This document shows, piece after piece, positions 16,298 through 25,110 of a stretch of DNA of 64,000 nucleotides. The position numbers and the translations under genes are program-made. Within the stretch, counting starts at the first letter, position 1; the number at the start of each line of letters is the position of its first letter. Origin of the DNA: UBA3700 sp963592135 (GTDB lineage Bacteria > Bacillota > Clostridia > Christensenellales > UBA3700); contig CAVAVP010000015.1 in assembly GCA_963592135.1 (NCBI GenBank), forward strand, positions 3,636-67,635, given 5' to 3'. Under the pieces are notes generated by a model. It did not search any database. It saw only the letters and a list, made by a program, of their open reading frames with translations, and was not told the origin of the DNA.

Positions 16298-16852
16298 ATG
16301 AGAGTAATACTAGCTTCAGCATCTCCAAGAAGAAAGGAACTTATAAGTAAGATTTTTGATAATGTTGAGTTTATGCCACAAAATGTGGATGAAAATATAA
16401 AAGAAAATAATCCAAAAGAATTAGTAAAAAAACTATCTTTAAAAAAGTTAAACAACCTAGATTTAAAATATCCTGATTCTTTAGTGATTAGTGCAGATAC
16501 AATAGTTGTTTTTAACAATTTAGTTTATGGAAAGCCAAAAGATATGGAGGATGCAATTAGAATATTAAGTGAGTTAAACGGAAATACTCATACAGTATAC
16601 ACAGGCGTTTGTATATATTTTAATGGGGAAAAATCTGTATTTGTTGAAGAATCTAAAGTAACATTTAAACAAATGACACTTGATTATATAAAAAAGTATA
16701 TAAATGAGAAAAAGCCTTTAGATAAAGCGGGTGCTTATGGTGTACAAGATAATGAGGTTGTTAAAAGCTTTGAAGGAAGTTATACTAATATAGTAGGCTT
16801 GCCTGTAGAAAGGTTAGAAAATAAACTTAAGAAAATAGGAGCTATTAAATGA
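16298..16852 (+). CDS. maf: Maf nucleoside triphosphate pyrophosphatase
   Basis: This 184-aa protein hydrolyses dTTP/UTP and modified pyrimidine nucleotides to monophosphates and pyrophosphate. The family signature SASPRRKEL is at residues 6-14. SADTIVV (about 67-73) and the KPKDMEDAI and KAGAYGVQD segments are also present. The length is usual. Its start abuts the stop of the Sel1-repeat gene, and its own stop overlaps the next ATG (ATGA). Maf is often found beside mreB in Bacillota, as here. Confidence 0.95.
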   Translation: MRVILASASPRRKELISKIFDNVEFMPQNVDENIKENNPKELVKKLSLKKLNNLDLKYPDSLVISADTIVVFNNLVYGKPKDMEDAIRILSELNGNTHTVYTGVCIYFNGEKSVFVEESKVTFKQMTLDYIKKYINEKKPLDKAGAYGVQDNEVVKSFEGSYTNIVGLPVERLENKLKKIGAIK

Positions 16853-17859
16853 AAAGTATTCAATTAGTAATAGATATAGGTAGTAAATTTACAACAATAG
16901 CACAGGAACAAAAGGGCTTTGTTTTAAAGGATGCTTCACTTGTTTATGTTGCAAGTAAAGGTAACAAAATTGAATTAATTGATTGTGGTAGAAATGTTGC
17001 TAATTATGTTGGACGTACTTCTCAAAATGAACAAATAATTGCTCCTATAAAAGAAGGCGCTATATTTCATGAAAGAGCAGCTGTTTTAATGTATAGATAT
17101 TACTTAAATAAAGTAGTAAGTTCAAAATCTTTAATAAAACCAAGAATAAAAGCAATTGCATGTGTCTCATGTGGTCTTACTAATGCACAAAAACATGATA
17201 TAGAGGTTGTATTAACAAGGGCTGGTGTATCAGAGGTAGTTGTTCTTGAATCACCACTTGCTGTTTATGCAAGTTCTAACGATGGAACTGCACAATGTGT
17301 AGTAGATATAGGAGATACAAAAACAGAGATAGCCGTAGTAAAAAAAGATGGAATAGTATCAGGTTGCACTATAAATATTGGTGGTAAAACATTTAATCAG
17401 GCGATTGCGGATCAACTTTTAGATAATCAGCGTTGTAAATTAGCTCCTGCAAACATTGAAAAAATAAAAAAAGAAATGGCATCGCTGTCTGACAATGTAA
17501 GATTAGTTGTAAATGAAAATGTAACAATCTTGGGAAGCTCCGAAATGAAGCAAATTCAAATACATTCATCTGATGTGAAAATTGCGATAGAGCCACTTGT
17601 TAAAAATATATGTACAGTAATATTATCAATATTAACTCAAACACCGGAAAATATAGCAAATGAAGTTGCTTTAAATGGTATTTTGCTTTGTGGTGGTTCA
17701 TCTAGAATGGATGGAATTTGTGAATACATAGCAAATGAAGTAGGACTTCCTGTAAGAAAATTAGAAAATCCAGAGAATGCAATAATACTTGGTGGTATGT
17801 ATTATATAATGCACAAAAACCAATTAGCAAGTTTGCTAAATATTGTTAATTTAAAATAA
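16849..17859 (+). CDS. MreB-like actin-family protein (divergent)
   Basis: This 336-aa ATP-binding protein of the actin/MreB fold would form membrane-associated filaments that guide wall synthesis. The phosphate-1 loop is VIDIGSKFTTIA (8-19). The phosphate-2 region is VDIGDTKTEIAVVKKDGIV (about 153-171), where classical MreB has GGGTT. The adenosine region is LCGGSSRMDGI (about 279-289). Changed residues at phosphate 2 (GD in place of GG) suggest a divergent paralogue rather than the main MreB. No mreC or mreD follows. The ATG overlaps the maf stop by four bases after AGGAG. A terminator follows downstream. Confidence 0.8.
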   Translation: MKSIQLVIDIGSKFTTIAQEQKGFVLKDASLVYVASKGNKIELIDCGRNVANYVGRTSQNEQIIAPIKEGAIFHERAAVLMYRYYLNKVVSSKSLIKPRIKAIACVSCGLTNAQKHDIEVVLTRAGVSEVVVLESPLAVYASSNDGTAQCVVDIGDTKTEIAVVKKDGIVSGCTINIGGKTFNQAIADQLLDNQRCKLAPANIEKIKKEMASLSDNVRLVVNENVTILGSSEMKQIQIHSSDVKIAIEPLVKNICTVILSILTQTPENIANEVALNGILLCGGSSRMDGICEYIANEVGLPVRKLENPENAIILGGMYYIMHKNQLASLLNIVNLK

Positions 17860-17923
17860 GTTAGTAGTTAAAAATATCTTCGTTTAGTAAACATAAATCT
17901 TAAAATAATATTTAGATATTTTA

Positions 17924-17971
17924 ATAAGTTGTTTTTAGGGTTTATCCATAAAACAACTTATGTATTTTTTT
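17924..17971 (+). terminator. Terminator after the mreB-like gene
   Basis: ATAAGTTGTTTT (17924-17935) pairs perfectly over 12 bp with AAAACAACTTAT (17950-17961), and seven T follow at 17965-17971. Confidence 0.85.
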
Positions 17972-18010
17972 AAGAGAAATTTACTATGGTTAACATAGAT
18001 AATGTTTTTA

Positions 18011-18040
18011 TTGTCTTTATTAAGCACTATTTATTATAAT
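18011..18040 (+). promoter_or_regulatory. Promoter of the ROK kinase / RNase G unit
   Basis: TTGTCT (18011-18016), 18 bases and TATAAT (18035-18040) stand just before the ribosome binding site of the ROK gene. Confidence 0.55.
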
Positions 18041-18056
18041 AAATATGAGGATTTTT

Positions 18057-18998
18057 ATGTATATTGGTGTAGATATTGGCGGAACTAATGTAAAAATTGG
18101 AATTGTTACAAAGACAGGAAGAGTTATTGATTCAATGTCTTTTAAAACTAATATGCCAAAATCAGCAGATACTTTAATTGATGAAATTATACAAAACATA
18201 AAAAGCCTTTTAGAGCAAGATAATTTACCAATAAAGGATGTAAATGCAATAGGTTTTGGAATTCCAGGACTTATAGATTCAAAAAATGGAATTGTATTAA
18301 AAGCTGCAAATTTAGGGTGGTCTAAAGTAGATTTTTTAAAAAGGTTTAATAGTAAATTAAATATTCCGGTTAAAATTGAAAATGATGCTAATTGTGCTCT
18401 TTTAGGAGAAGCAAGATTCGGCGTTGCTAAAAATTTTAAAAATTTAATTTTAATAACATTAGGTACAGGAATTGGCTCTTCAATTATGATTGATGGGAAA
18501 CTTCTTCCAGGAAATAGCTTTAACGGAGAGTGTGGCCATATGGTAATAGCTATAAATGGAGAGCAGTGTCCTTGTGGAAGAAAAGGCTGCTGGGAAAGAT
18601 ATGCCTCTGCCTCTGCTTTAACTAGAAAAACAATTAAAATGGCAAAAGCTTACCCAGAGAGTAAAATTAACGATATAATAAGAAAATGGAATGGGCAAGT
18701 TTCTGCAATTACTACATTTAATGCAGCAAAAATGGGAGATATGATCGCTAAAGAATTGGTTGATGAATATATAGAAAATGTTACATGTGGTCTTGTGAAC
18801 CTTGCATGGATTTTTCACCCAGAATGTTTTATTATCGCAGGAGGAGTTGCTAACGAAGGTGGAGAGTTTATTGCACTTTTACAAAATAAAATGGATAATT
18901 TTGTTAGAGAAAACGATTTTTATCCAAGTATAGAAATTAAGAAAACTGTTTTAGGAAGAAACTTAGGTATTATAGGTGCCGCAAGTTTGGTTATGTAA
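18057..18998 (+). CDS. glcK: ROK-family sugar kinase (glucokinase type)
   Basis: This 313-aa kinase is predicted to convert glucose or a related hexose to the 6-phosphate with ATP. I chose the ATG at 18057 because GAGGA lies 5-10 bases before it; the ATG at 18045 is too close to the -10 box. The ATP loop is DIGGTNVKIG (4-13). The sugar-binding ENDAN motif and the LGTGIGSS phosphate loop are present. The ROK zinc motif CPCGRKGCWERYAS (about 173-186) is complete. NagC-type DNA-binding is absent. It shares a transcript with the radical SAM gene, whose ATG follows two bases after its stop. Confidence 0.85.
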   Translation: MYIGVDIGGTNVKIGIVTKTGRVIDSMSFKTNMPKSADTLIDEIIQNIKSLLEQDNLPIKDVNAIGFGIPGLIDSKNGIVLKAANLGWSKVDFLKRFNSKLNIPVKIENDANCALLGEARFGVAKNFKNLILITLGTGIGSSIMIDGKLLPGNSFNGECGHMVIAINGEQCPCGRKGCWERYASASALTRKTIKMAKAYPESKINDIIRKWNGQVSAITTFNAAKMGDMIAKELVDEYIENVTCGLVNLAWIFHPECFIIAGGVANEGGEFIALLQNKMDNFVRENDFYPSIEIKKTVLGRNLGIIGAASLVM

Positions 18999-18999
18999 T

Positions 19000-20751
19000 A
19001 TGGATAATGAATTAAAAGCAATTTTATTAAATGTAGATAGACCTGCAAGATATGTAGGTGGTGAGTTTAATATGCCGGATATGAATAAAGCAAATAAAGA
19101 GCGTGTTTGTATTTGCTTTAGTGATAAATACGAAATAGGTATGTCAAATATTGGTATTCGTATTTTGTATCATATGCTAAATGATATGGAAAATGTTGTA
19201 GCAGAAAGATGTTTTGCGCCTGATCTAGACTTGGCAGGTAAACTTAAAGAACATAATATGCCACTTTTTTCACTTGAGACTAAAAAACCGCTAAAAGATT
19301 TTGATTTAATAGGTTTTTCTGTTCAATTTGAACTTCAATTTACAAATATTGTATATATGCTAGATTTAGCGGGATTTCCTTATTTTGCTAAAGATAGAGA
19401 TGAGTCTTTTCCTCTTTTAGTCGCCGGTGGGCCTTGTTCTGTAAATCCAATGCCATATGCGCTATTTTTTGATGCAATATTGATTGGGGATGGAGAAGAA
19501 AATTTATATAATTTAACAAAACTTCATATGGAGCTTAAAGATAAACATTTAACGAAGCTTGAATTTTTAAAGATTGCAAGTGAAAAAATTGACGGTATTT
19601 ACGTACCACTTTTACATAACAAGACAAAAAGAGCTATTGTTAAAGATTTAGATAAAGCATATTTTCCAACAAAAGTTTTAGTTCCAAATTGTCAAATTGT
19701 ACATGATAGAGCAACAATTGAATTGTTTAGAGGTTGTGCTAATGGTTGTAGATTCTGCCAAGCTTGTTTTTATTATAGGCCAATAAGAGAAAGAAAAGTA
19801 GATACATTAGTTGAATATGCAAAACAGCTTATGGATAACACTGGATACGAAGAGTTAAGTTTATCTAGCTTATCTACATCAGATTATTCATCACTTAAAG
19901 AACTTGTAGATAGAGTAAAAAAAGAAACTGATGAAAGGAAGGTAAAACTCGCAGTGCCATCACTAAGACTTGATTCATTTGAGGCTGAAATATATGAAGA
20001 GTTAAATGGAGCTTCACTAACATTTGCTCCAGAGGCTGGAACTCAAAGACTTAGAAATGTAATAAATAAGAATATATCAGAACAGGATATTGAAAGAGCA
20101 TTTGAAGGCGCTATGAAAAATAATGTTAAAAATGTAAAGTTATACTTTATGATAGGTCTTCCAACTGAGACAAAAGAAGATTTAGATGGAATTGCTAACA
20201 TTGCAAAACTAGCACTTTGGATGCATAAAAAATATGGTACCTCAAAAATTATAAACATAACGGTTTCAACATCTGTGTTTATTCCAAAGCCTCTAACTCC
20301 TTTTCAATGGGAAAAACAAATAAATATGGATGAGATGCTTGAAAAGCAAAAATATTTACAAGAAATATTAAGAATAAAGAATGTAAAGTATAACTGGCAT
20401 GGGGCTGAATCTTCGGTGCTCGAAGGTGTGTTTGCAAGGGGTGATGAACGTTTAGCGCCGGCTATTGCTAAAGCGTATGAAAAAGGCTGTGTTTTTGATA
20501 GTTGGAGTGAAAACTTTGATTTTAATAAATGGACGGAAGCATTTAATGAATGTGGGATAGATGCCACTTATTATACCGGTGCAATTGAAGAAAGTAGAGA
20601 GCTTCCTTGGGACATAATAGATAATGGTGTAACAAAAAAATATTTATTAAAAGAAAAGCATTTAGCATATAGCGAAGTGACAACTCCTAATTGTTTACAC
20701 AATTGTAATGGATGCGGAGCTAATAAACTAGGAAGGTGTTTTCAACAATGA
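19000..20751 (+). CDS. B12-binding-type radical SAM protein (TIGR03960 family)
   Basis: The length is 583 aa. The N-terminal part (about 1-200) is the cobalamin-binding-like Rossmann region, including ISNIGIRILYHML and LVAGGPC-type segments. The 4Fe-4S cluster motif is CANGCRFCQAC (C-x3-C-x2-C, about residues 246-256). The C-terminus has a Cys cluster, CLHNCNGCG (about 565-573), which may hold a second metal site. The start at 19000 lies right after the ROK stop; longer upstream frames overlap that gene. This family is nearly always beside DUF2344 and ribonuclease G, as here, but the exact reaction is not established. An RNA or ribosome modification role is inferred from context. Confidence 0.9.
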   Translation: MDNELKAILLNVDRPARYVGGEFNMPDMNKANKERVCICFSDKYEIGMSNIGIRILYHMLNDMENVVAERCFAPDLDLAGKLKEHNMPLFSLETKKPLKDFDLIGFSVQFELQFTNIVYMLDLAGFPYFAKDRDESFPLLVAGGPCSVNPMPYALFFDAILIGDGEENLYNLTKLHMELKDKHLTKLEFLKIASEKIDGIYVPLLHNKTKRAIVKDLDKAYFPTKVLVPNCQIVHDRATIELFRGCANGCRFCQACFYYRPIRERKVDTLVEYAKQLMDNTGYEELSLSSLSTSDYSSLKELVDRVKKETDERKVKLAVPSLRLDSFEAEIYEELNGASLTFAPEAGTQRLRNVINKNISEQDIERAFEGAMKNNVKNVKLYFMIGLPTETKEDLDGIANIAKLALWMHKKYGTSKIINITVSTSVFIPKPLTPFQWEKQINMDEMLEKQKYLQEILRIKNVKYNWHGAESSVLEGVFARGDERLAPAIAKAYEKGCVFDSWSENFDFNKWTEAFNECGIDATYYTGAIEESRELPWDIIDNGVTKKYLLKEKHLAYSEVTTPNCLHNCNGCGANKLGRCFQQ

Positions 20752-21401
20752 TTATAGTTATTAAACATGTTAAAGCTGGAGATTTTGCTTTTGTTTCACA
20801 TCTAGATACGATGGATGTTTTACATAGAGTTCTTAAAAGATCAAAAATTGATGTAAATTATTCTCAAGGATTTGTAAAACATATGCTAACATATGCAACA
20901 ACTCCAATTCCGCTTGGATGCCAATCAATAGCTGAGTATTATGCAGTAGATTGTAATAATATAAGTGCTAATGAGTTTTTAGATAAATATAACAATAATG
21001 CGCCAGATGGTATTAGAGCTACATACGCTATAGAAAAATTAAAGAATCCAAATTTGGCTGGAAATGTAGTCGCAAGTGATTTTAGAATTAAATGTCAAAA
21101 TATTGTTCCTGTTGAGATAGAAGATTTAAAGGAAAAGGAAGAGCTTATAATAGATCTAAAAAAGAAAGGTGAAATTGTTCAAAAAGATGTTAAGTCGATG
21201 CTTTTTGATATTTTTGTTGAAGGGAAAGATTTATGGGTAAGAGCAGCAAGTGGGAATGTTAATTTAAGAATTGATTCTTTAATTCAATATTTTATTAAAG
21301 AATATAAAATACAAACTACAATAAATGATATTACAAGATTAAATCAATTAGTTAAACTTGAAGATAAGCTTATTGCAGTTGATGACTATTTAAAGATATA
21401 A
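20748..21401 (+). CDS. DUF2344 / TIGR03936 family protein
   Basis: This 217-aa protein begins IVIKHVKAGDFAFVSHLDTM, with the FVSHLD motif and the YSQGF(V)KH segment that mark the family. The ATG at 20748 overlaps the preceding stop (ATGA), and AGGAAGG lies 12 bases upstream. In some bacteria it is fused to the radical SAM protein encoded just before it, so the two probably work together. The function is not established. Confidence 0.9.
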   Translation: MIIVIKHVKAGDFAFVSHLDTMDVLHRVLKRSKIDVNYSQGFVKHMLTYATTPIPLGCQSIAEYYAVDCNNISANEFLDKYNNNAPDGIRATYAIEKLKNPNLAGNVVASDFRIKCQNIVPVEIEDLKEKEELIIDLKKKGEIVQKDVKSMLFDIFVEGKDLWVRAASGNVNLRIDSLIQYFIKEYKIQTTINDITRLNQLVKLEDKLIAVDDYLKI

Positions 21402-21402
21402 G

Positions 21403-22881
21403 ATGAAACAAATTATTATTAATGTAATTAAATCTGCTACACGTGTTTGCATTGTTGAAGATGGCAAACTTGTTGAGTTTTGGGTTGAAAAAGAAAGCAA
21501 AGAAAGATTAGTTGGAAATATCTACAAAGGAAGAGTTATGAATGTTATAAACGGCATGAATTCAGCCTTTGTTAATATTGGTCTTGAGAGAAATGGTTTT
21601 TTATTTGCCGGCGATATAGTTGGAGCAGATGAGGGTGCTGATATTCAAATTTCTAATTTAAATGTAAAGCAAGGCGATGAGATACTAGTTCAAGTTGTTA
21701 AAGATCAATTTGGGACAAAGGGTGCTAGAATCACGATGAATATGTCTCTTGCTTCTCGTGGACTTATAATGATGCCTAATGTAGATTATGTTTGCGCGTC
21801 TAAAAAACTTCCAGATGATGATAAAAAAACAGAGCTTGTAAATTATATAAATGAAATTAGAAAGAAAGGCCATGGATATATACTTCGTACTCAATCCATT
21901 AATTGTTCAAAAGAAGAATTAAAACAGGAAACTGAAGAACTTGAAGAAAGATGGGATAAAATTCAAAAAGCATACTATAGCAAGTCAGCCCCAGCTCTTA
22001 TTTTTAAAGAAGATTCACTAGCCGTACAATCTGTTAGAGATATGCTAAGAGATGATGTTGATGAAATTATTGTAGATAGTGAAAAAGTTTATAACGAATT
22101 AAAACAAGAGTTTCCTCATGTTGATCCAGGACTTTTTAAACTATATTCAAATACAAAAGGTATCTTATATGAATACAATATAGATTCTCAAATAGATAAA
22201 TTGCTTGAGAAAAAAGTAGAACTTTCTAATGGAGCTAACTTAGTTATAGATAGAACAGAAGCACTAACAGTAATAGATGTTAATACTGGGAAATACATAG
22301 GTGAGAAGGAACTAAGTGAAACTATCTTTGAGACAAATATAATTGCAGCTAAGGAGATAGCAAGACAAATAAGACTTAGAAACTTAGGTGGAATAATAAT
22401 AGTTGACTTTATTGATATGAATGAAAAAGGCAAAATAGATAAAGTTTTAACAGTGCTTCAAGACGAGCTTTCTAAAGATAGATTAAGAGCAACCGCAATA
22501 GATATAACCCCACTTGGCCTTGTAGAGATAACAAGAAAGAAAGCAAATTGTATGATAGAAGATGTAATGCTACAAACTTGTCCATACTGTAAAGGTAATG
22601 GATATGTATATAGCGATGAACACGTAGCTTCAAAAATAAAACAAGATTTAAATATAATTTTTAAAAATCCAAAAAACACTTCAGTTGTTTGTAATGTGTC
22701 AGTTTCTGTGTTTAATAAGATATTCACGTATAAACTGTTTGAAAAAGAATGCTTAAACGAATGGAAAGATAAAAGAATATACCTTATTCCAGATGAAACA
22801 AAGCATATAGAAAAATATAGCGTTAAAGCTTACACGACAACAATCATTGACCTTCCAAATGAAGCAAAACTAGTATACTAG
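21403..22881 (+). CDS. rng: Ribonuclease E/G (RNase G type)
   Basis: This 492-aa endoribonuclease processes rRNA and mRNA 5' ends. It has an N-terminal S1 RNA-binding domain (about 38-125; NIYKGRVMNV, NAFVNIG-like NSAFVNIG). The catalytic DNase-I-like region includes DVNTGKYIG (about 297-305), whose Asp binds magnesium, and IIIVDFIDM (about 339-347). The zinc-link cysteines are in CPYCKGNG (about 393-400). There is no long C-terminal scaffold, so it resembles RNase G rather than RNase E. It is one base after the DUF2344 gene. L21-Prp-L27 normally follow closely, but here about 2.3 kb of other DNA intervene. Confidence 0.93.
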   Translation: MKQIIINVIKSATRVCIVEDGKLVEFWVEKESKERLVGNIYKGRVMNVINGMNSAFVNIGLERNGFLFAGDIVGADEGADIQISNLNVKQGDEILVQVVKDQFGTKGARITMNMSLASRGLIMMPNVDYVCASKKLPDDDKKTELVNYINEIRKKGHGYILRTQSINCSKEELKQETEELEERWDKIQKAYYSKSAPALIFKEDSLAVQSVRDMLRDDVDEIIVDSEKVYNELKQEFPHVDPGLFKLYSNTKGILYEYNIDSQIDKLLEKKVELSNGANLVIDRTEALTVIDVNTGKYIGEKELSETIFETNIIAAKEIARQIRLRNLGGIIIVDFIDMNEKGKIDKVLTVLQDELSKDRLRATAIDITPLGLVEITRKKANCMIEDVMLQTCPYCKGNGYVYSDEHVASKIKQDLNIIFKNPKNTSVVCNVSVSVFNKIFTYKLFEKECLNEWKDKRIYLIPDETKHIEKYSVKAYTTTIIDLPNEAKLVY

Positions 22882-23217
22882 AAAATTGACAAGAAAAATG
22901 TGTCCTAAAATCGGGACAAGAAAACTTGCTTTGACAAGTCATAATTTTACTTGAATATATCTATGATATATTCAACGCTTAAGGAGTAGGGGGAGCCCTG
23001 GCGTTCTTGACATAACGCAAAAAATTTGGTATTATATATACAACAAATAAAGAAATATTTGTTAAGATCGATCAAGAAAAAAGAAAAGTAGAAAACACCT
23101 TTAAAAGGTCAGAAAAAAATCAGGTACGTTTCAATATATTAATAAAAAAGCACATATTATGTGGTTAAGACTTTTTATTACAAAAAATTGAAACAAATAA
23201 AAAAAGGAGAATTAAAA
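22882..23217. ncRNA. Structured non-coding stretch, possible regulatory RNA
   Basis: Several strong inverted repeats lie in a row. GTCC/GGAC is at 22902-22905/22914-22917 and ACTTG/CAAGT at 22924-22928/22935-22939. A perfect 11-bp stem with a 3-base loop is at 22951-22961/22965-22975. Next comes a local G-rich island with AGGG/CCCT. AACGC (22974-22978) can pair with GCGTT (23001-23005), which can instead pair with AACGC (23014-23018). These last pairings exclude each other, as in an attenuator. No T-tract terminator is evident. It could be a leader of the small broken gene and ADP-ribosylglycohydrolase downstream. I cannot match it to a named RNA family. Confidence 0.35.
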
Positions 23218-23439
23218 ATGACAGGAGAAGAATCAAAATAAGTATTAGAGATGTTAAAGAAGCAAGGATATAAAGATGAAGAACTATTAGGTTCATTTTT
23301 CTTAATGTTTGTAGATAACAAAATAAATGTTAAAGAGCTTGAAGTATTAAGTAATGCAATAGGGTATAGGCTTACAGAAGACTTTAAGAAAATGTCAACT
23401 TATGACCAAAAAACTAAAGGGTTTGAAAGAATAAAATAA
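23218..23439 (+). pseudogene. Small acidic protein gene broken by an in-frame TAA
   Basis: A strong site, AAAAGGAG, precedes the ATG at 23218. The frame reads MTGEESK, then TAA at 23239-23241, then continues in the same frame as VLEMLKKQGYKDEELLGS and on to KGFERIK for 65 more codons. The stop stands where a CAA (Gln) would give one change only, so a single substitution has split a gene of about 73 codons. The part after the stop can start only at the ATG at 23251, which has no good ribosome binding site. The protein resembles short helical proteins of unknown role. Readthrough or a very recent mutation are the options. It precedes the ADP-ribosylglycohydrolase by 27 bases. Confidence 0.65.
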
Positions 23440-23466
23440 AAATTTAAATAAAAGGAGAAAAAGAAT

Positions 23467-24258
23467 ATGCTAGGAGCGCTAATCGGAGACATTATAGGAT
23501 CATATTATGAATTTGACAACACTAAAAGAAAAGATTTTAAGTTAATTAATGATGGAACATCTATGACAGATGACAGTATTATGACAACTGCTGTTATGGA
23601 AATCTGTGAAAACGAAAAATGGGATGATAATGACTATATTATTAAAACATTTAAAAAATGGGGACAAAGATATCCAAGAGCAGGATATGGTGCAAGATTT
23701 GTATACTGGGTATTAAGTGATGATTCAAAGCCATACAATTCTTGTGGTAATGGTAGCGCTATGAGAATAAGTCCTTGTGGATGGTTTGGAAATAGTGAAG
23801 AAGAAGTTAAATATATATCTAAGCAAGTAACTCAAGTTACTCATAATCATCCAGAGGGTATAAAAGGAGCTGAAGTTGTTGCTATGTGTATATACTATGC
23901 AAGAATTGGAAAGGATAAAAAATTTATTAAAAACTATATTTTAAAAGAGTATCCAGAGGTAGAAAATCTAGATTATGATGATTTAGTTGCAAACTTTTAC
24001 CATGGAGCAGAAATATGTCAAGCAACAGTTCCGCAAGCATTATATTGTTTTTTAATTTCATCAAGTTTTGAAGATTGTTTAAGAACTACTATATCCATAG
24101 GTGGCGACTGTGATACAACAAGTGCTATGTCATGCGCTATTGCTGAGGCATATTACGGAATCCCAGAGGATATTTTAAATCAAGTTAAACCTTTTATTAA
24201 GCCTGATGTTTGGGAAATAATGGAAAAAGGTTATAAGAAGTTAAATAAGAAAATATAA
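23467..24258 (+). CDS. ADP-ribosylglycohydrolase family protein
   Basis: This 263-aa enzyme of the DraG/ARH fold removes ADP-ribose from a macromolecule or small molecule. GALIGDIIGS (3-12) opens the helical fold. The first metal motif is MTDDS (T-D-D-S, about 35-39) and the second is GGDCDTTSAM (about 213-222); both hold the two magnesium ions. The usual length is kept. AAGGAG precedes the ATG. A partner ADP-ribosyltransferase is not seen in the window. It sits in the extra segment between RNase G and L21, behind the broken small gene. Confidence 0.9.
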   Translation: MLGALIGDIIGSYYEFDNTKRKDFKLINDGTSMTDDSIMTTAVMEICENEKWDDNDYIIKTFKKWGQRYPRAGYGARFVYWVLSDDSKPYNSCGNGSAMRISPCGWFGNSEEEVKYISKQVTQVTHNHPEGIKGAEVVAMCIYYARIGKDKKFIKNYILKEYPEVENLDYDDLVANFYHGAEICQATVPQALYCFLISSSFEDCLRTTISIGGDCDTTSAMSCAIAEAYYGIPEDILNQVKPFIKPDVWEIMEKGYKKLNKKI

Positions 24259-24299
24259 CTTACATATTATTCTTTAATTTAAGTATTAGAGCATAAAGA

Positions 24300-24332
24300 G
24301 TATCTATGGTGGGTTGAGTTCGCTGTAGATAC
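24300..24332 (+). promoter_or_regulatory. Hairpin between two similar flanking repeats
   Basis: GTATCTA (24300-24306) and TAGATAC (24326-24332) form a 7-bp stem with a 19-base loop. The flanks share ACATATTATT and TTCTTTAATT (near 24252-24269 and 24354-24380). The role is unknown. Confidence 0.3.
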
Positions 24333-24422
24333 CTAAATAAAAGAATTTTCAGTACATATTATTAGATAAATTCTTTAATTATAATGATGGTGGAAAAAAT
24401 AAATATATAGGAGGATAAAGAA

Positions 24423-24848
24423 TTGAAAGATAAATTTTTTAAAGTAACAGCAGTATGTGGACATGTGGGTAGAAAGAATGGTTTATTAAAAGATTTTGCA
24501 ATAAATACCAATTCAGCTGAGGATGCAGCAAAAATAGCAAGAGACCTTCCTAGAGTAAAACATCATAATAAAAAAGCTATAAGACAGGTAGTTGAAATTA
24601 CAAGAGAGGAATATTTTGAATTATTAGATAAAAATAGAAAAGATCCTTATTTTTCTTGTACAAGTATTCAAGACCAGAATAAAACTTGCGAAGATATAAG
24701 ACTTTCTGTAATAAAGATGAAAACAGAAAAAGATTATACAGAAACAAGAGATGAAAGACTTAAATACAAGTTTAAAAAGAGAAGATCTCTAGAAAAAGAT
24801 TTTAAAAATTATTATAAAAGGACAGGTAGAATTTATATAGCAGCGTAA
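24423..24848 (+). CDS. Hypothetical basic protein, TTG start
   Basis: This 141-aa protein is rich in Lys and Arg. The start is a TTG at 24423, preceded by AGGAGG at 24411-24416. No ATG in frame fits. The N-terminus KVTAVCGHVGRKNGLLKDF is the most ordered-looking part, with one Cys and one His. The C-terminal half (from about 95) is strongly charged with a KFKKRRSLEK segment, which could bind nucleic acid. No signal peptide or membrane segment is seen, and I do not recognise a family. A hairpin with a T-tract follows at 25028. Confidence 0.6.
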   Translation: MKDKFFKVTAVCGHVGRKNGLLKDFAINTNSAEDAAKIARDLPRVKHHNKKAIRQVVEITREEYFELLDKNRKDPYFSCTSIQDQNKTCEDIRLSVIKMKTEKDYTETRDERLKYKFKKRRSLEKDFKNYYKRTGRIYIAA

Positions 24849-25027
24849 AAAGACTATCTTTAAAAAGAATTTAAAGTGTGTTAATATTAAGAAAGGATTT
24901 AGTAGTAAAGTCAAAAAAATCAAGATTTGGGGAGAACGTAGTATATGACTTAACTATGACTATTTGAAAGAATGGGTCGCATGTTAGATTCTTTTTATTT
25001 GTTGATTTTAAAGTGCTAAGTTGAAAT
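24849..25027. other. Non-coding stretch, nothing recognised
   Basis: No open frame with a plausible start or family resemblance is seen here. It links the end of the hypothetical gene to the terminator at 25028. A degenerate gene remnant cannot be excluded. Confidence 0.4.
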
Positions 25028-25071
25028 GTTAGATTAAGCATGAATGCTTATAACTAACTCTAAGTTTTTTT
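25028..25071 (+). terminator. Terminator before the L21 promoter
   Basis: GTTAG/CTAAC (25028-25032/25054-25058) and TAAGCAT/ATGCTTA (25035-25041/25044-25050) form a long interrupted stem, followed by seven T at 25065-25071. Confidence 0.7.
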
Positions 25072-25110
25072 AACTCAATTGATTTACATATTTATATAAA
25101 TATAAATTGT

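Noticed and set aside
22974..23018. tRNA-like or other named structured RNA
   Set aside because: No acceptor, anticodon or T-arm consensus can be formed, and no known RNA family is recognisable by eye.
23239..23241. TAA as a recoded codon (selenocysteine, pyrrolysine or genetic-code change)
   Set aside because: TAA is used as an ordinary stop throughout the window and no insertion element is seen; a simple point mutation is more likely.
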